Part shown: piece by piece, positions 1-12,200 of the stretch | Layout: each line of letters opens with the position of its first letter | Position numbering within the stretch: position 1 is the stretch's first letter | Program-made: the position numbers and the translations under genes | Assembly (NCBI RefSeq): GCF_901709675.1 | Contig: NC_051094.1 | Coordinates: forward strand, 3,127,001-3,191,000 | Reading direction: 5' to 3' | Source of the DNA: Syngnathus acus | Taxonomy: Eukaryota > Chordata > Actinopteri > Syngnathiformes > Syngnathidae | Length of the DNA stretch: 64,000 nt | The notes under the pieces: model-generated | What the model saw: only the letters and a program-made list of their open reading frames with translations | Told to the model about the DNA's origin: nothing | Databases searched by the model: none

Positions 1-311
1 TGCGACAGATGACTGAATGAGAGACAAAACAAATCGAGTGTGGAGTACAAAGCGTCTGCCGGAGAACACGTTATTATTGTCTGCCGAGCGTTGTTGATAT
101 TAGGATATGCTGCAGGTGACATGACACCGCTGGATCACCTTCAAATGACGCTGCGCTGTTATCTTTTGTCTGCCCGGGGGCGCCATTAAAACACAGCTTG
201 CTGCGTTCGTGCCAAGTTCAACCGCTCGTCGCCGCGTGTGTGGAAAAACACCACCTTTACGTGCTTGATTCATTCAATCACTTATGTGTAATATCTTTTT
301 TTTTTTTGCAG

Positions 312-1036
312 CTATTGTGTGTATTTGAGGGTGAAACAAGCGAGTGCGGCTTGCAAACTGAAACTGTGGAGTGCCCAGCTGGTGAGAGAGAGGCTGGTTT
401 GCGCAGAGTGCCAGAGTGACGCCATGTCCAAGTCAGAGCGATGTGGAGGAGACGGCCTGGAGGGCACCAGGTAAACCGAACTCTTGATACGTTTTCAAGA
501 TAGGCGTATAATATTGTCCATGGGAATAAGGACTAAAAAAATGGACCGAAAAGGTTTGTAATCCCCTATAGGTACCATGAAATGTCGTCAAAGTACTCCC
601 CCCCTCCCCCCTCCTTTAGACTAATGAAATAAAGCTCCTTCCATTCCTTCCAAATCTGTATTTTACCAAGGCACACACACACACACAAGAAGGAGCAGCA
701 CAATGTCCACTGAACTGAAGTCAAAGAGTTGGCAAAAGCTGTTGAATTCTTTACATTCAAGGTCATTGCTGTGTTTTTGGAAACTATAAAAGTATATATG
801 GAGTTAGATTTCGTCTTAAAAACACTTTACATAACAGAGACTTTTTTTTGGTAACAATACAATCAATTTGCCACCATTTTCAAATGAGTCCAAAGTTTTG
901 AGATGCGTCTCTTTGTTTGTTTTTTGTCTAGAACCTTCTGGTCCGCAGCTTCCGCCGTAGGCTGCCACGGGTCATGGGTGCGAGAGTCGTCGTCCCAAGT
1001 CTGCCGATGCCCCCCTTACTCTGTCCTCTTTGTGTG
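312..1036 (+). other. Weak candidate two-exon small ORF or non-coding transcript
   Basis: A T-rich tract ending in gcag precedes position 312, and a donor-like CAG|gtaaac follows 470. An ATG with good context (gacgccATGt) sits at 424. A second acceptor-like tttttgtctag ends at 931. Joining 470 to 932 keeps one frame open from 424 to a TGA near 1036, giving about 50 residues beginning MSKSERCGGDGLEGTR. I do not recognise the peptide. It may be chance, a lncRNA, or the first exon of a gene outside the window. Confidence 0.12.
671..687. repeat. CA dinucleotide microsatellite
   Basis: Run of CA repeats. Confidence 0.8.
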
Positions 1037-1498
1037 AGCACCACACGTCCACGTGGAAGGAGCCACCGCATTGTCCTCGACAGCTCCTGCAAAAAGTCCC
1101 GGATGGGTTTACTCAAGGAGATCAGCAGCATCCTGCCACTTTTTTTTTTTTTCCTTTTTTTTTTTTTAATCATCCACCTCATATTCTGTACTGTATGGCT
1201 TACTCCACACGCAGCTAACCTTGCAAATAACATTCAAAATTGTACCGCCACCTATTTTTTCTTCTCCAAAGCACAGCAACCACTGTATATTTTCACCTCC
1301 CTGCTATCTACCTCCATAAATGCAAGTGCGTTTTAATAATGCGTCATGTATAAATATGCAGAAATATATGATTTAGCTTTATACATTTTCTACTCTCGAT
1401 CGCCATGTGGTTTTTTTTTTGTATCGACGTGATTTTACACCAAACGGCAGCGACTGCGCTAACATTAAGACCCCATTGGCTGCTTCTGTGCCCAACGT

Positions 1499-1813
1499 TA
1501 CAGTGGAACCTCTAAAACAAGTCAGAATCGGCAAAGGGAGAGCGATCGGAGAACAGGGTCTGATTTCTGGTCAACATAATGATGACAAAAAAAAAAGAAG
1601 TGTGGAGTCAACTGTGTTTCGTTTTGACTCAGCTCCCAGGTGCACAGTCGTCGCCATGTCTTCTCATTGGCCATCAAGGGTGAGTACACCTTTTATTGTT
1701 TAATTCGAACTGCTTTTGACTTCTTTTGACAAAAACCGTGACAAAAAGTCGCAGCGATTATGCTTTGAATCTCGATATCAACATCGCTCAAAGCGCATAG
1801 AGGTTCCACTGTA
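1499..1813. mobile_element. MITE with 15-bp perfect terminal inverted repeats and TA ends
   Basis: Both ends read TACAGTGGAACCTCT when each is read inward, a perfect 15-bp inverted repeat including the TA dinucleotide. The TA ends point to a Tc1/mariner-type insertion. The interior (about 285 bp) has no transposase frame, so the element is non-autonomous. Confidence 0.65.
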
Positions 1814-2451
1814 TTTCTATTCACCTAAAAGCAAAAAAAAAAAAAAATCAGGAATGAGCAGCAATTTCTCAGGTGTTTCAATATTGTTTCCTGACCCTTT
1901 ACACGACCTTTCCGGCGGCCGCGGCAGCCTCATTTACCCAAAATGTCGTTTGTGAAGCTCCCACGCCGGCCGGGCCCAGCTGCCAGCGGCTCAATAAATG
2001 TTCGAAGAGTTGGTTAGTTAGTTTTACAAGAGTGCTAGTCGGCAAGTGTAAGATGCGGCTGAATAAATAATCACTCCGTCCCACTATTGACAGACAGCCT
2101 GGATGCCTCATGATGTACTGGCAGATTTTGTTACCAGGCAACCATGGCAATCACCGCTTTCCCTTTTGTTCCACCCCATTGCATTTTCTTACGACCACCC
2201 AATTGTGGAAATAGGGCTGCCATGGCTGTTGGATACGGTGTGCAAATGTAGCCAAACCATCCAGGCCTAATTACCTTTTTTTTTTATTGATGACACTTAA
2301 AGGTCAGACACAGCACTTCTTCTCTATACTTGTGGGGTTTTGTGTTCGTGCGTGTGTGTGTGTTTTCTTTTCCTTGGAAGAAATAGCAGATTAACATAAC
2401 ATTCCTGACTTGAACAACACAGGTCATTCAAGCGCAGGAATTCCAAATACC

Positions 2452-2500
2452 ACACGCACGCACACACACACACATACTCGCGCACCTACACACATACCAG
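2452..2500. repeat. Imperfect CA microsatellite
   Basis: CA-rich tract with interruptions. A GT-rich tract lies about 100 bases before it (2338-2362), so the two could pair as an inverted repeat. Confidence 0.75.
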
Positions 2501-3396
2501 AAAGTTCCTTAAAGTGGAAAACTGTGATTTGTTGTTCTCTCGCTACACATTTGTGTATTTCTTTATTTATTATAAAACAATGACTTTGTTAGCGCAGCGC
2601 AGAAATCCTTTGTACCCTGACCATTAGTGAAAATAAACAAATATAACTGTCATATATTTTGTTGTTGTTTTGGCCTGGAAACACTTCTGCGAGTTATTTT
2701 TCTGAGTGAATGAACGTTTTCGGTTTAAAGGGACCTTGTCTGCTTGTTTTTGCTCGGTCATCCACTTGAACTTCACCTTCAGTAATCTTTACCTGACAAC
2801 TACACAACTGGCCTCAGTCAGCACAACTCTTCTCTCTTTCTGCACCAGCACCCTCAGCCCCCCCCCCCTTTCCCCTTAGCCACTACTGCTAACCCGCCTT
2901 CCAAAGGGCAGGAAGGCCCATCTCTGGCTCGTTGCCTGATGGGCTCCGACAGCAGTGTGTTCTGGGATTAGGCGGCGTGAAAGGGGGGCATTCCAGTACC
3001 AGCGGCCTTTGTGACACTGTTTGGTTTTGACAAGACAGCTGTTCAAAGGCCTCTTGACCCCGTGCACGGCGTGAAGGGAAAGCATTCAGGGGTGACTTCC
3101 GTTTATTGTTTTTGTTGGTGGTGGTTGTGCCATGACAGTAGTCACCACCTGTATTTGCATCACCTCTTTCTCGCCATCATCTTCTACTCATCTGTCCATC
3201 CTTGTGTGTGTTTTTGTAATATTTTTATGAATACTGTATTGTAATATAACAATATACAACTAATTTTGCATGAGTGCAGTATTACTACAGCTGCCATATT
3301 TTGTATTGTGCTGATTTTAAATGTCATTGTCCGGATTAAACAGTCCAGTGGGAAGTCAATGGTCTGCCATTTGTTCATTTTGGGTTCCACTGTTGA

Positions 3397-3410
3397 CCAC
3401 TAGATGGCAA
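3397..3410 (+). promoter_or_regulatory. CTCF-like motif, forward
   Basis: CCACTAGATGGCAA matches the vertebrate CTCF core (CCASYAGRKGGCRS) at all positions except the last. Confidence 0.4.
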
Positions 3411-4187
3411 CACAGACTGAAGCCTGATTAAATTTGACCAAAACTAACAAGAAGTACAGTAGTTCCAAAATATTCAAATTTCCAAAAAAGAGACTATGAA
3501 AAATGACAAACGTGGTCCTAATGCTAGCCATTTTTTTTTTTTTTTTTGCACTGTGGAAGGAAAAGAAAGTGCTGTAAATGTTCTCAAACCACGTCCATGG
3601 TATACTATTTAAATAGAGTATTTTAATATGGTGGATTTGACTTCTTGTAGGGGGTGTCTGAAAGGAAACAGCAGCAATGGAGGGGGTTATTGCAAATGGT
3701 TTTAACTTGTGGTTGCCTTGTGAACAGCACAGCCGAGCCATCAATATTAACAATACCTGCTTGCATTAGCAGACATGTTGTTAGAGGGGCCTTTCAGCTC
3801 GGGGCCCCTCAATTTAGCCGGTCCCCCGTCAGGTTCGCTATGTGTGTTTAGCAAAGGCTTGACCGTAATTAAACAGTCCTACAAATGAAGGCCTGCAGCC
3901 ACTCGTTGCCAGCTGCTCCTGACACACAAGAATGATAATGAATAGATGTCGAGATGACACCTTAGAGCTAAACCTTTGCTGGCTGTCACGTAAAACATCA
4001 ATCATGTACGTTTGTTGTGTTTTCTAATAGTTGGATCATTCTCAAAAATTAAAGATATTTTCTGCCTCCCCTATGTAAGTCAAAGCTTTTTACGCAATTT
4101 ATTGGCAACACAAACGCAAATTGACTGTTGTGTGCAGGTGTCAGTCCAGGATAGGATCTGTAATAGAATACTCAACTATAGAACATT

Positions 4188-4202
4188 GGCGCCCTCTGCG
4201 GG
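4188..4202 (-). promoter_or_regulatory. CTCF-like motif, reverse
   Basis: The minus strand reads CCCGCAGAGGGCGCC, close to the CTCF core with a strong AGAGGGCGC half. Confidence 0.35.
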
Positions 4203-5649
4203 ACACATGTTGTACTGCAGCCACCCCCACTTATTATGTCTTTTGACCACAAAATGGCCCATCTGCTGTTACTTACTACCTAATTCACCTGGAACCCGTC
4301 AAATAAGTCAAAGCACGGATTAAATTGTCTTTACAAAATATGATGTCTCATTAGACTTGTTGATGATCTTCTCTAGTCACCGAACGGATAATACTCCTTA
4401 TAAAAACTAAGGAAACGTAACATGCAGTACCTTTCGAGAATATGTGGGCGTCTAAATATTCATGTTAATGAGGTTTCACACTGATGCTTTCTTGAACTTG
4501 TCCAACTTCCATTTCACTTCGTAAGAGGCCCCTCTCTCTCTCTCTCTTACCGCCCTAAAATACACTATTAGAAGCTGTTTCTTCTTTTCCCAAGAGCCAA
4601 TCAAGGCATGTAAAATACTGCAGAGGTGTACAGAATGTAACACGTCCGTGCCAAGAGCAGCGCGCGCTTGGAGCTCTGTAAATGTAGAAGACAGTGATTC
4701 AGTGACTTTGTTCAGTTCATCATCACTTCTGTAAATCATCATTAAGATCCATGTGGCTTATGTACGGGTCCTCCTTAAGGACATAAAGGTTGGTTTGATT
4801 TAAACTATTCAAAACAGATGCCCGTTGTGTGCTAGCTGGCATTGTCTCTCCTTGACATGTGCCTTCCCCAAACTCCATGAAAAGCAGTTTATCATAGTAA
4901 TTAGTATGTAGCTTAAAGTGTTGGAACCTTCATCCATTCCCCACAGATGTCTTCAAAGGGTGAGTAGTTTGACTCTATTTTAGTTTGGTTCTTCTGTTCA
5001 TCACTTACCTATATAGTTGTGTGACAGTTAGGAACTATATCAACATGTTATTTTTCTGTGTACAGTACAAAATTAGTATAATATACTTCACTTTAGGATC
5101 TTTCCATACTGAAGAAATGTCTACCATCACAGAGTATGATATAAGCGATAAAATAATTCCCAGCAAGGCTCAAGTCCCCCCCCCCCCACCAAAAAAAACC
5201 CATTGTTCCTCCTTGTTTTGTTAATTGGTGTGCTAAATTAAGCTTTGTGATGGAGGCGAGCCTGGGAGGAATGTACGAAGAGCGTAAATAAACGAAAGAA
5301 GGCAAACAACATGTGTGTTGTATATATCTTGGAGAATCGCCAGAGAGGTGGAGGCTTATTTCGGTGGGGGGGTCAGTCAGCGTTTTGTCAGTGAGGCCCC
5401 CACCAGCGAGAGAGAGAGCGAGAGCTTCCTGTGTGAGGGCTGTAAAAACAAAAGCCGCACTAGTGTTCCAAAAATTCCAGAAGCTTCTGCCAGGTACAGG
5501 ACAGGACAATTTTCCCATGATGCATTGCTGGTTAGCCAAAACAAAAACAACACACAGGAATCCAAACATGAAACGCTACACAGACCCAATTGTGTTCCTC
5601 AGTAATTGGTTTTGTAACAATAAGCTTAACCATTTTTATTCATCTAAAT

Positions 5650-5695
5650 TAGTGTTGCCTTGAGGTAAGAGTGACCCGAGTTACAAGTTTTTCCA
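5650..5695. repeat. Fragment of a dispersed teleost MITE (GTTGCCTTGAGGTAAGAG type)
   Basis: Resembles the TIR end GTGGTGCCTTGAGATACGAG of a MITE family also seen at 39605-39672 and 62411-62517. Only one end is recognisable here. Confidence 0.35.
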
Positions 5696-7130
5696 GATGC
5701 AAGCTGCCATCACCCTGATTTTGTTTGCATTGACTTGTAAGTAGAAACTTCAAATTTGAGTAAAAACTCGTAGTAATTATTATTTGTAGGAAGAGGTTTG
5801 AATCTGTTTGTTTTAAATTTGTGAAAAAGTTGCTGTCAAATGAAAACAGAATTACTGAATTAGTTGTTAGTTTATGGCTAATGCTAACATTGACAGACAT
5901 AGATTAGCATTTGTTAAATAACCATTTAAACAACAGATATTTGAACAAGCAGCGTAGTAACACATTTAGACAGACAATATAATGTTACTCAGCCTTATGG
6001 CTACTTTATTTTTTATCCTCTGAAAAATTCTATGAATGCATAGAGCGACTAATATTTTGGCTACTGATGAGGCGAGACAAGAGTTAAGACATTTCAAAGA
6101 AGTGTTATGAATCCCACACCTGCAATTCTGGTTTTATCTCATTTTAAAATGCTTCCTCTTTTTCTAGGTTCATCACAAGTCTTACTTTTATGCTTGAGTG
6201 GATATTCTGGGTGAAGCGAGCAGTTATCAGAGCAGGGTGTTGTTGTTGTGCTGAGGTTGGTGAATGATCTCATGGGAGCAAGCAGAACGTGCTCACGTGT
6301 TTGTCCTAGCTCACTTCCTGCTTGTGTGAGGCCACAAGGAAGAGGATGAGGTCATTCACACTTGGAAAGGAGAAAAGTGATTAGTAGTCAAATCAGCTTT
6401 AAAAGAGGATATGAAAAGATGCAATGTCAAGTCAGCTTCATTTGTCAATAGTCCCATGTTGACGGCAACCATGACAATACGGCTCCACTCCCAACACCTC
6501 CGTCCGTCCTCGCTGATAACAAGCCAGCTGTCATCATGTCATCAAACAACAGCAGATAAGCGCAATGACCTTTGGCAGGTTTTTAAAAATATCTGTGTGG
6601 CCCAGAGCTACTAAATAGACTGGTTGTCCGCTGATCTACTGTAGCACATGTACTAAAATAAGATAACTCCCATTTAGCTGCCTTCCATGAATAAGCTTAA
6701 CGTGAAATGTTATGTCTGCGGGCCTGGTCTCAAAATGGAGAAAAACGTTTTCCTAACCTTGCTAAACACATTTGGGTGCTTTCCCACAATCATACCCCCA
6801 CTTCAAATGTGGCACAGCCATCCCAAACAAACCATTTCCTTTCATAAGAGAAAGCCTTCTCACTTCCGGTCTGAGTGATGGAGGAGTAAGCGGGATGAAA
6901 TATTTTGTGGTGGCCCTCGGGGGAATTTTCTGGTCCCGGAGTACAGACAGACTTGAATCCGCTGAGGGAAGTCAATAATGACGTACCCATGACATGATGT
7001 GGGCTGTGATTGAGTGAGGTGCAGAAAAAGAGGTTTTGTTGGGTGTTTTTCTTGGGGAAGCGACAGGAAGTCATGTGGTGACATTGATTAGCTACTATGC
7101 TGCTTCTCGGTGCCAGCCATTGAAACGCCA

Positions 7131-7215
7131 GACATCCTTCCATCCATCTAGCTGGAGAGCAAGAAGCAGGTTACACCCTGGACTGGTTGCCAGTTGCCAC
7201 TGAGAACTCCAGTGG
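7131..7215. repeat. Degenerate dispersed repeat (ACACCCTGGACTGGTTGCCAG type)
   Basis: Contains CATCCATCTAGCTGGAG followed by a block ending TACACCCTGGACTGGTTGCC. This is a decayed, rearranged piece of a repeat common in teleost introns. Other copies are at 7497-7590 and 15781-15912. Confidence 0.5.
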
Positions 7216-7496
7216 GCTAACTCCATTTTTTGGAGAAGGCTGATTTATAGTTTTAAGGCTGCCATAATAACTGGATCGATTATCTATTGACGACTTCTAT
7301 TGTGGTTTCTTTCAGATTTGAGGTTAGTCCAAACATTCATCTAATCTACTTTCACTTCAGGAAAGATGAGAAATACTACTTCACTCGTTGGGATGCTTTT
7401 GCAAGGCTCCTCCGTAAACGCCACGGCAAATTAATGGACTGCCCCTACTGTTTGAAAAGTGTAACTACATTTTTGGATTAGACTATATCACGACTA

Positions 7497-7590
7497 TCCA
7501 TCCATTCCTATTTTATGGCTCATTTAGGATCACGGGGGAGCTGGAGATGATCCTATCTGACGGGACCCTGGACCAGTTGCCAGCCAATGG
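7497..7590. repeat. Degenerate dispersed repeat, second copy
   Basis: The order is CATCCATTCCTATTTTATGG, then GGATCACGGGGGAGCTGGAG, then GACCCTGGACCAGTTGCCAG. This matches the usual order of the teleost repeat, whose intact form reads roughly GTCGCGGGGGGCTGGAGCC ... CCTGGACTGGTCGCCAG. It could be mistaken for an exon because a ttag precedes GATCACGG. Confidence 0.5.
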
Positions 7591-8761
7591 CTCCAAGAAC
7601 ATATTCGCAGGTAAGAAGGCTTCTGAGTCTTTCAAAATCCCAAAGCACAAATGATCAAAAACAAGGCAGACGTCCCAGCATGCATTGCGTTTCTCAAACA
7701 AGCCTCGCAGGACCTGGAGAAGCTGCAAAACAAGAACACCCATTTCCTACGGTGTTGGCAGCACACACAGGAGAAAAAGAGGCCTCAGGCCAACATGTGC
7801 GCGCAGGAAAGGGAAATTGGGGTTGCCAGTTCCATCCCCCATCTGACAGGATATACCAAAAAGTTTTCTTTTTTTTATAAAACTAAATACAGACTGGCTC
7901 GATTTTAATTTAGCATGAGCTAGGTGATAAACCGCATAGGCTACTAGTAATGCTAAATGTCATCAGCTATCAAATACACAGAGGTGCTCCACCTACTCGT
8001 TTTTCCAGAAAAGAGGTGAGCCATATTTGCCATGCGAGCCCGCGGGCATTTTGACTTCAAATGTAATTGATAGCAGAAGGTGTGAAAATGAGCGTGAATG
8101 TTTGTCATGTGATCGGCTGGCTACCGCTCCCCATGAGCCAGAAAGAGGACAAGCGCTGGAGAAAAGGGAAGTATTACTTTCATAGAATAGAAAAAAAGGA
8201 GTACTTTTTTGGTTCTCTACTTCAATAAACGTGAGTAATCAGATAAGAGCCCATTTTTTTCGAAAACAGAAAATGTTAAATGTAATGCATCTCAATTAGA
8301 ATATGGTAGAAAGGTTGTATTTCACTTATTCAATTCAAAAATGTTAAACTCATTTATTAGGTTTCATTGATCATAAGCTATACCTATCAAAATAAGTCAG
8401 CTTAAAATTGTGAAATAATTCAGTGTCTAGAGGGCCAGTGCTGAAATTCAACTGAAACAACATAAAACATAATTTACTGAGATGCACCAGATAATAAAAC
8501 ATTCAATTCAAACACGGAGGTGGTGTTTTCAGCGAAATACTTTAGTAAAAACAAATAAAATGTCAACATGTACAAGAGATAAATCTTTCGTGACAAAAGG
8601 AGAAGGCACATTGAGAGGACACGTAAACAATTTTGTCTGAGTGAGCTGCAGTCGTCTGGTAAAAAGTAAGGCTGAAAAACAAAATAAGTCCAATCGAATG
8701 GTGATTGCTTCCTGCGCGCCAAACTGGTGCCAATTACTTAAACAGAAGACTTGCATAATAT

Positions 8762-8904
8762 CAGGGGTGCCCAAACGGGGTGTCACAGCCACCTCGCTTT
8801 ATTCACTACCATCGCTATCTATCCCGCAAACATCCCAAATGCTCGTTTTAGTATAAGCAGGAGGGAGAGGGGGCCTCCAATGTGCCGTACGTTGGACACC
8901 CCTG
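8762..8904. mobile_element. Short hAT-like MITE remnant just downstream of the snx18 stop
   Basis: The left end reads CAGGGGTGCCCAAACG and the reverse complement of the right end reads CAGGGGTGTCCAACG, a terminal inverted repeat of about 15 bp. CAGGGGTG ends are typical of hAT-type non-autonomous elements in fish. The flanking octamers (CATAATAT and CATGAACT) are only partly alike, so the target duplication is decayed or the ends are not exact. Confidence 0.55.
8798..8803 (-). terminator. snx18: Candidate snx18 polyadenylation signal (AATAAA)
   Basis: The plus strand reads TTTATT, so the minus strand carries AATAAA about 155 nt after the snx18 stop codon. It lies inside a short repeat with terminal inverted repeats (8762-8904). 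Other AATAAA-like sites occur further downstream on this strand, so it may be only one of several. Confidence 0.35.
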
Positions 8905-8955
8905 CATGAACTAAACCCATTGGTCCTCCCAGCCTCCTTCGCCAGCATCTGGCCA

Positions 8956-9203
8956 TTAATCGTACTTGTGCAGCGCCTCTTCCAGCGTGGTGGTGATCTT
9001 GCGGAAGAAGTCCATCTGCTGCGTCAGGAAGTGCTGCATTTGCGCCCGGAAGTCGCGCACGCGGGTCTGGTGGAAGTGCTGGATCTCAGCCAGGGTGGCG
9101 CACGAGATGATGTTGCAACGCTCCGTGATGCCCTCCGCCTGCGCTGCCTCCATCTTGCCTTCCTCCACGTGACGCTGACTCTCCTTCACCTTGGTAAGAG
9201 CGC
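8956..9203 (-). CDS. snx18: snx18 coding exon 2 (end of BAR domain)
   Basis: This exon is 248 nt. The acceptor reads tgcag|GCGCTC, and splicing restores ...[24 protein letters not shown]... in phase with exon 1. The exon encodes the last BAR helices, including the family pattern [17 protein letters not shown], and ends EEALHKYD with a TAA stop at 8956-8958. Family SNX18 proteins end a little further, near HKYDSV, so this protein lacks the last one or two residues. Confidence 0.95.
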
Positions 9204-12200
9204 CTGCAATGAAGGTATCAAGACAAAAATTGTTCAAAGATTTGAATCAAACTGGGAGACTGGTGGGTGGGTGCTGCTGTTTTGGTCAGCAACATGCACT
9301 TCTTAAGAGGAACCTTAGTGGCACTGGAGGATTTATTTATCTTGAATAGATAACGCATTGCTCACAGATTGCTAATGTTTAACCAAAGTTCTGCGCCTCC
9401 AAGGTACAACAAACTTAACACACGTTCTGTACTTTGCAGCTCCAGTCTGGAAGTTAATGTCCAATTTTGCGTCACACATACACACTCACTCGTAAGGATG
9501 GTGAAAGCGCCATTTAAGGAAATGTTCTCCACCCGCCGCTTTTTCAAGGGCAAAACATCAACACCGCTTCAATTTGAATGATGATGTCAGTCGGCACACC
9601 AAATCATCACCTAGAAATCTTTTTCCGCACGAGTGGGAAGATTTCCGTCCACGAGTTCTTGTGGTGTGAGCAGATTGAGTCACGATGCTTCGCAACCTTG
9701 CATTTTCACACCAAATTCAAAAGTGGAGCCATTTCCTTTCAAACAAACATTGCTGTGTGTCAGGCATCCTGTTGGCCAAACTAGGCTTGAAACTGTCCCG
9801 AATTCAGTCGGAGTAAATGAAAGACAAATTTGCTCAATTTAGCCCATTACGAGTTGTCCCAGGGGAAACTCACTGCTGAAACATTCTCATTGAATAGCAT
9901 GAGAAAATGTGTCCAAACTGGCCAAGACAGTGCAAGCAGACAGTGCACTTTTGTCATTGTTGGCCCAGGGAAGGAAGAGAGGGAGGGAGGGAGGGGGCTC
10001 ACATTCGACCCACCCCTCCCTGTGATGAAAACTTAAACAAAACCAAAACCAACGTGCCAATGTTTTCACACTGGCAAAAAGCGTTATTGATTAAACCTAC
10101 GTATGCTGAGCCATAACAGGGATTTATGACCCCCCCCCCCCCCCCCCCGGCTGATTTGATGTAATCCCTTCTTACATAATACTCAGCTAGTTGGGTGAGC
10201 GACCTGAGCAACACTTAGCGACACATTTGACGCCTGCCGACAGGAATTGTCTTCTCACTTTGCTGATAACACAAACGAGTCCCAAAAATAAATTTCATGT
10301 CATTTTAGCTGCTCTACTGTATTCTTTATGACTTTTGAGGTTTCTCAGTGGTCAAAGCGTTCTTATTTTTAGCTGCAAATAAGTCCTCACAAAAGCACTG
10401 CAGGCACATTTGGAACCAGAAGAGCAACAAAGGACTATTTGGAATCATTATTCCATAGCAGATGCAGGATCAAAAACAAATAACACACGACATGTTTACA
10501 GAAACCCAATAAGGACTAATGTCGTGTGCGAACGGGCGAGCCACCCCTCAAGCTAATAGCTAATGGACGTCCTGCAGAGGTTGCAATCAATATTGACGTT
10601 CAATGAGCCTTGTTTTATCCCCTCACTGAAGTGGCCGCGTATTGTCTGGTGTGGCTTTCATTTCCGTTTCCGACGAAGCCCGTGGTACAAATGTCAGCGT
10701 TGTTTCACGCGGGTCGATAAACTGAAAGGATGGCAGCCAGGAAGCTCCTGTGGTTGGAGAAGAAATAGCACTTCAAATGACTCCAAAAGGCAAACGATGT
10801 TTTTGTTCGAGATTTGAAAACAGGCCTCTGGCTGTCATTTTAACGTTTGACTTATTTGCGATGAGCCCAAGGATCTTTGGCATGTTGTCGCAGCAGTCAG
10901 CATGCGGGCCCGAGTCACCGAGCGGTGTGAGGTCACGGGACGAATGATGGCTGCTTATTGCCGAGTCAATGGGCCCAGTGTCAAAACGGACATTTAACCA
11001 TGTTACTTTGGAATTCTTGGTAGGCCAGGCCAAAGGACATTAGGAATGTTCGAGACCCTCCTCCACGCTTGAAAAACAAACTTGACAAATGAATTACTTT
11101 TCACAAGACGAAATGTCTGCAGCTGTTGCAAGTTACAGTCCCACTTTGATGTGATGACTCCACAATGTTGTAGGCGTCCATCTTGATTTATTTTTGTTCT
11201 TGCCCGTCTGCCTCCATTCTTGCTCAATTTTAGTTTCGCATGTTGAAATGTTTACACGTTGGAGACGTGCTGTCCGCACCAGAATTGTAGCAGCTCAACG
11301 TGGAAACCGTAGGATGAATGATTAATGTCTCATCCGGTCGTCGTATTTATCTAAAGTCAGGCATGGATGGAACATGGCAAGGATTACTTCACATTATCCT
11401 CTTAGGTTCGACACCATGTTTTCCCCAGTGATGGCTGCAAGATGTAAATATGCTGCAGCACATTAACCACATTGCAAAAGCAGCCACGTACTTACTTAAG
11501 GTAATGTGCGCATGTGTGTGTGTGGCCAGCGGGGGATTTGTGTAAGCAAGGCCTTCCCGTCGTCAGAAGCAAGCAATTGTGGCTTTATTGCGAGAAGCCC
11601 CGCGTACATCCTCCTCGACAAACTGCGTGTCATTGTGTCTTTGGCGAACAATGCTTCCTCTCACGACGCGACCACGGAATGAGAACAAGCGAGGGTTCAT
11701 TTCTTGTGGGATATTGACCTCCAGCCACTTTCTGTGCAATGGTTGGAACGCATCAATGAGCATATGTCGCGGTGAAAGCTCCAAGTACTACTGCCTGGGG
11801 AGAAAAGTGACTTTACGTTCAATTTGCGCCAAGAGAGTCTTTCAGCTGTTTCGTGCCACTCCCAGCTGAAGTTTACCATCCTACAAAACATGTCATTGAA
11901 AGCCAAATCACATAGTTTAGCCTTCTGGTCTGCTAGCTTCATGCTAATTCTAAATAGCACGTGTGTTATTGTTCTATAAGCCTTCAAGCAACAGAGCGAA
12001 GACAAGCAATGCAGGATAATTATTTCGAGCGTGTTACCTTTCTGGACGTGGATGATGTCCGGGTAGTTGGCCAAGTGTCCCTGATAAAGCGCTAACAGGT
12101 CCATGATAGGGTCCAGATCCTTGTTGGGCTGCTCTGCAAAGTAATCCCCGATGGATTCAAAGGCATCGCCCGTGAAAGAGATGGCCTGGTTGAGTTCGGC

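Larger units (their letters stand above)
1..8955. other. Intergenic region downstream of snx18
   Basis: No recognisable protein-coding gene. The region includes the presumed snx18 3' UTR (just below 8956), simple repeats (CA/GT tracts at 671-687, 2338-2362 and 2452-2500; T or A runs near 1140-1168 and 1836-1848; a C run near 598-613), a TIR element at 1499-1813, fragments of a dispersed repeat at 7131-7215 and 7497-7590, and two CTCF-like motifs near 3.4 and 4.2 kb. Short open frames here look random. Confidence 0.7.

Noticed and set aside
7520-7612. Possible coding exon bounded by ttag and gtaag
   Set aside because: The sequence matches a dispersed teleost repeat (GGGGGAGCTGGAG and CCTGGACCAGTTGCCAG), so the splice-like signals are coincidental.
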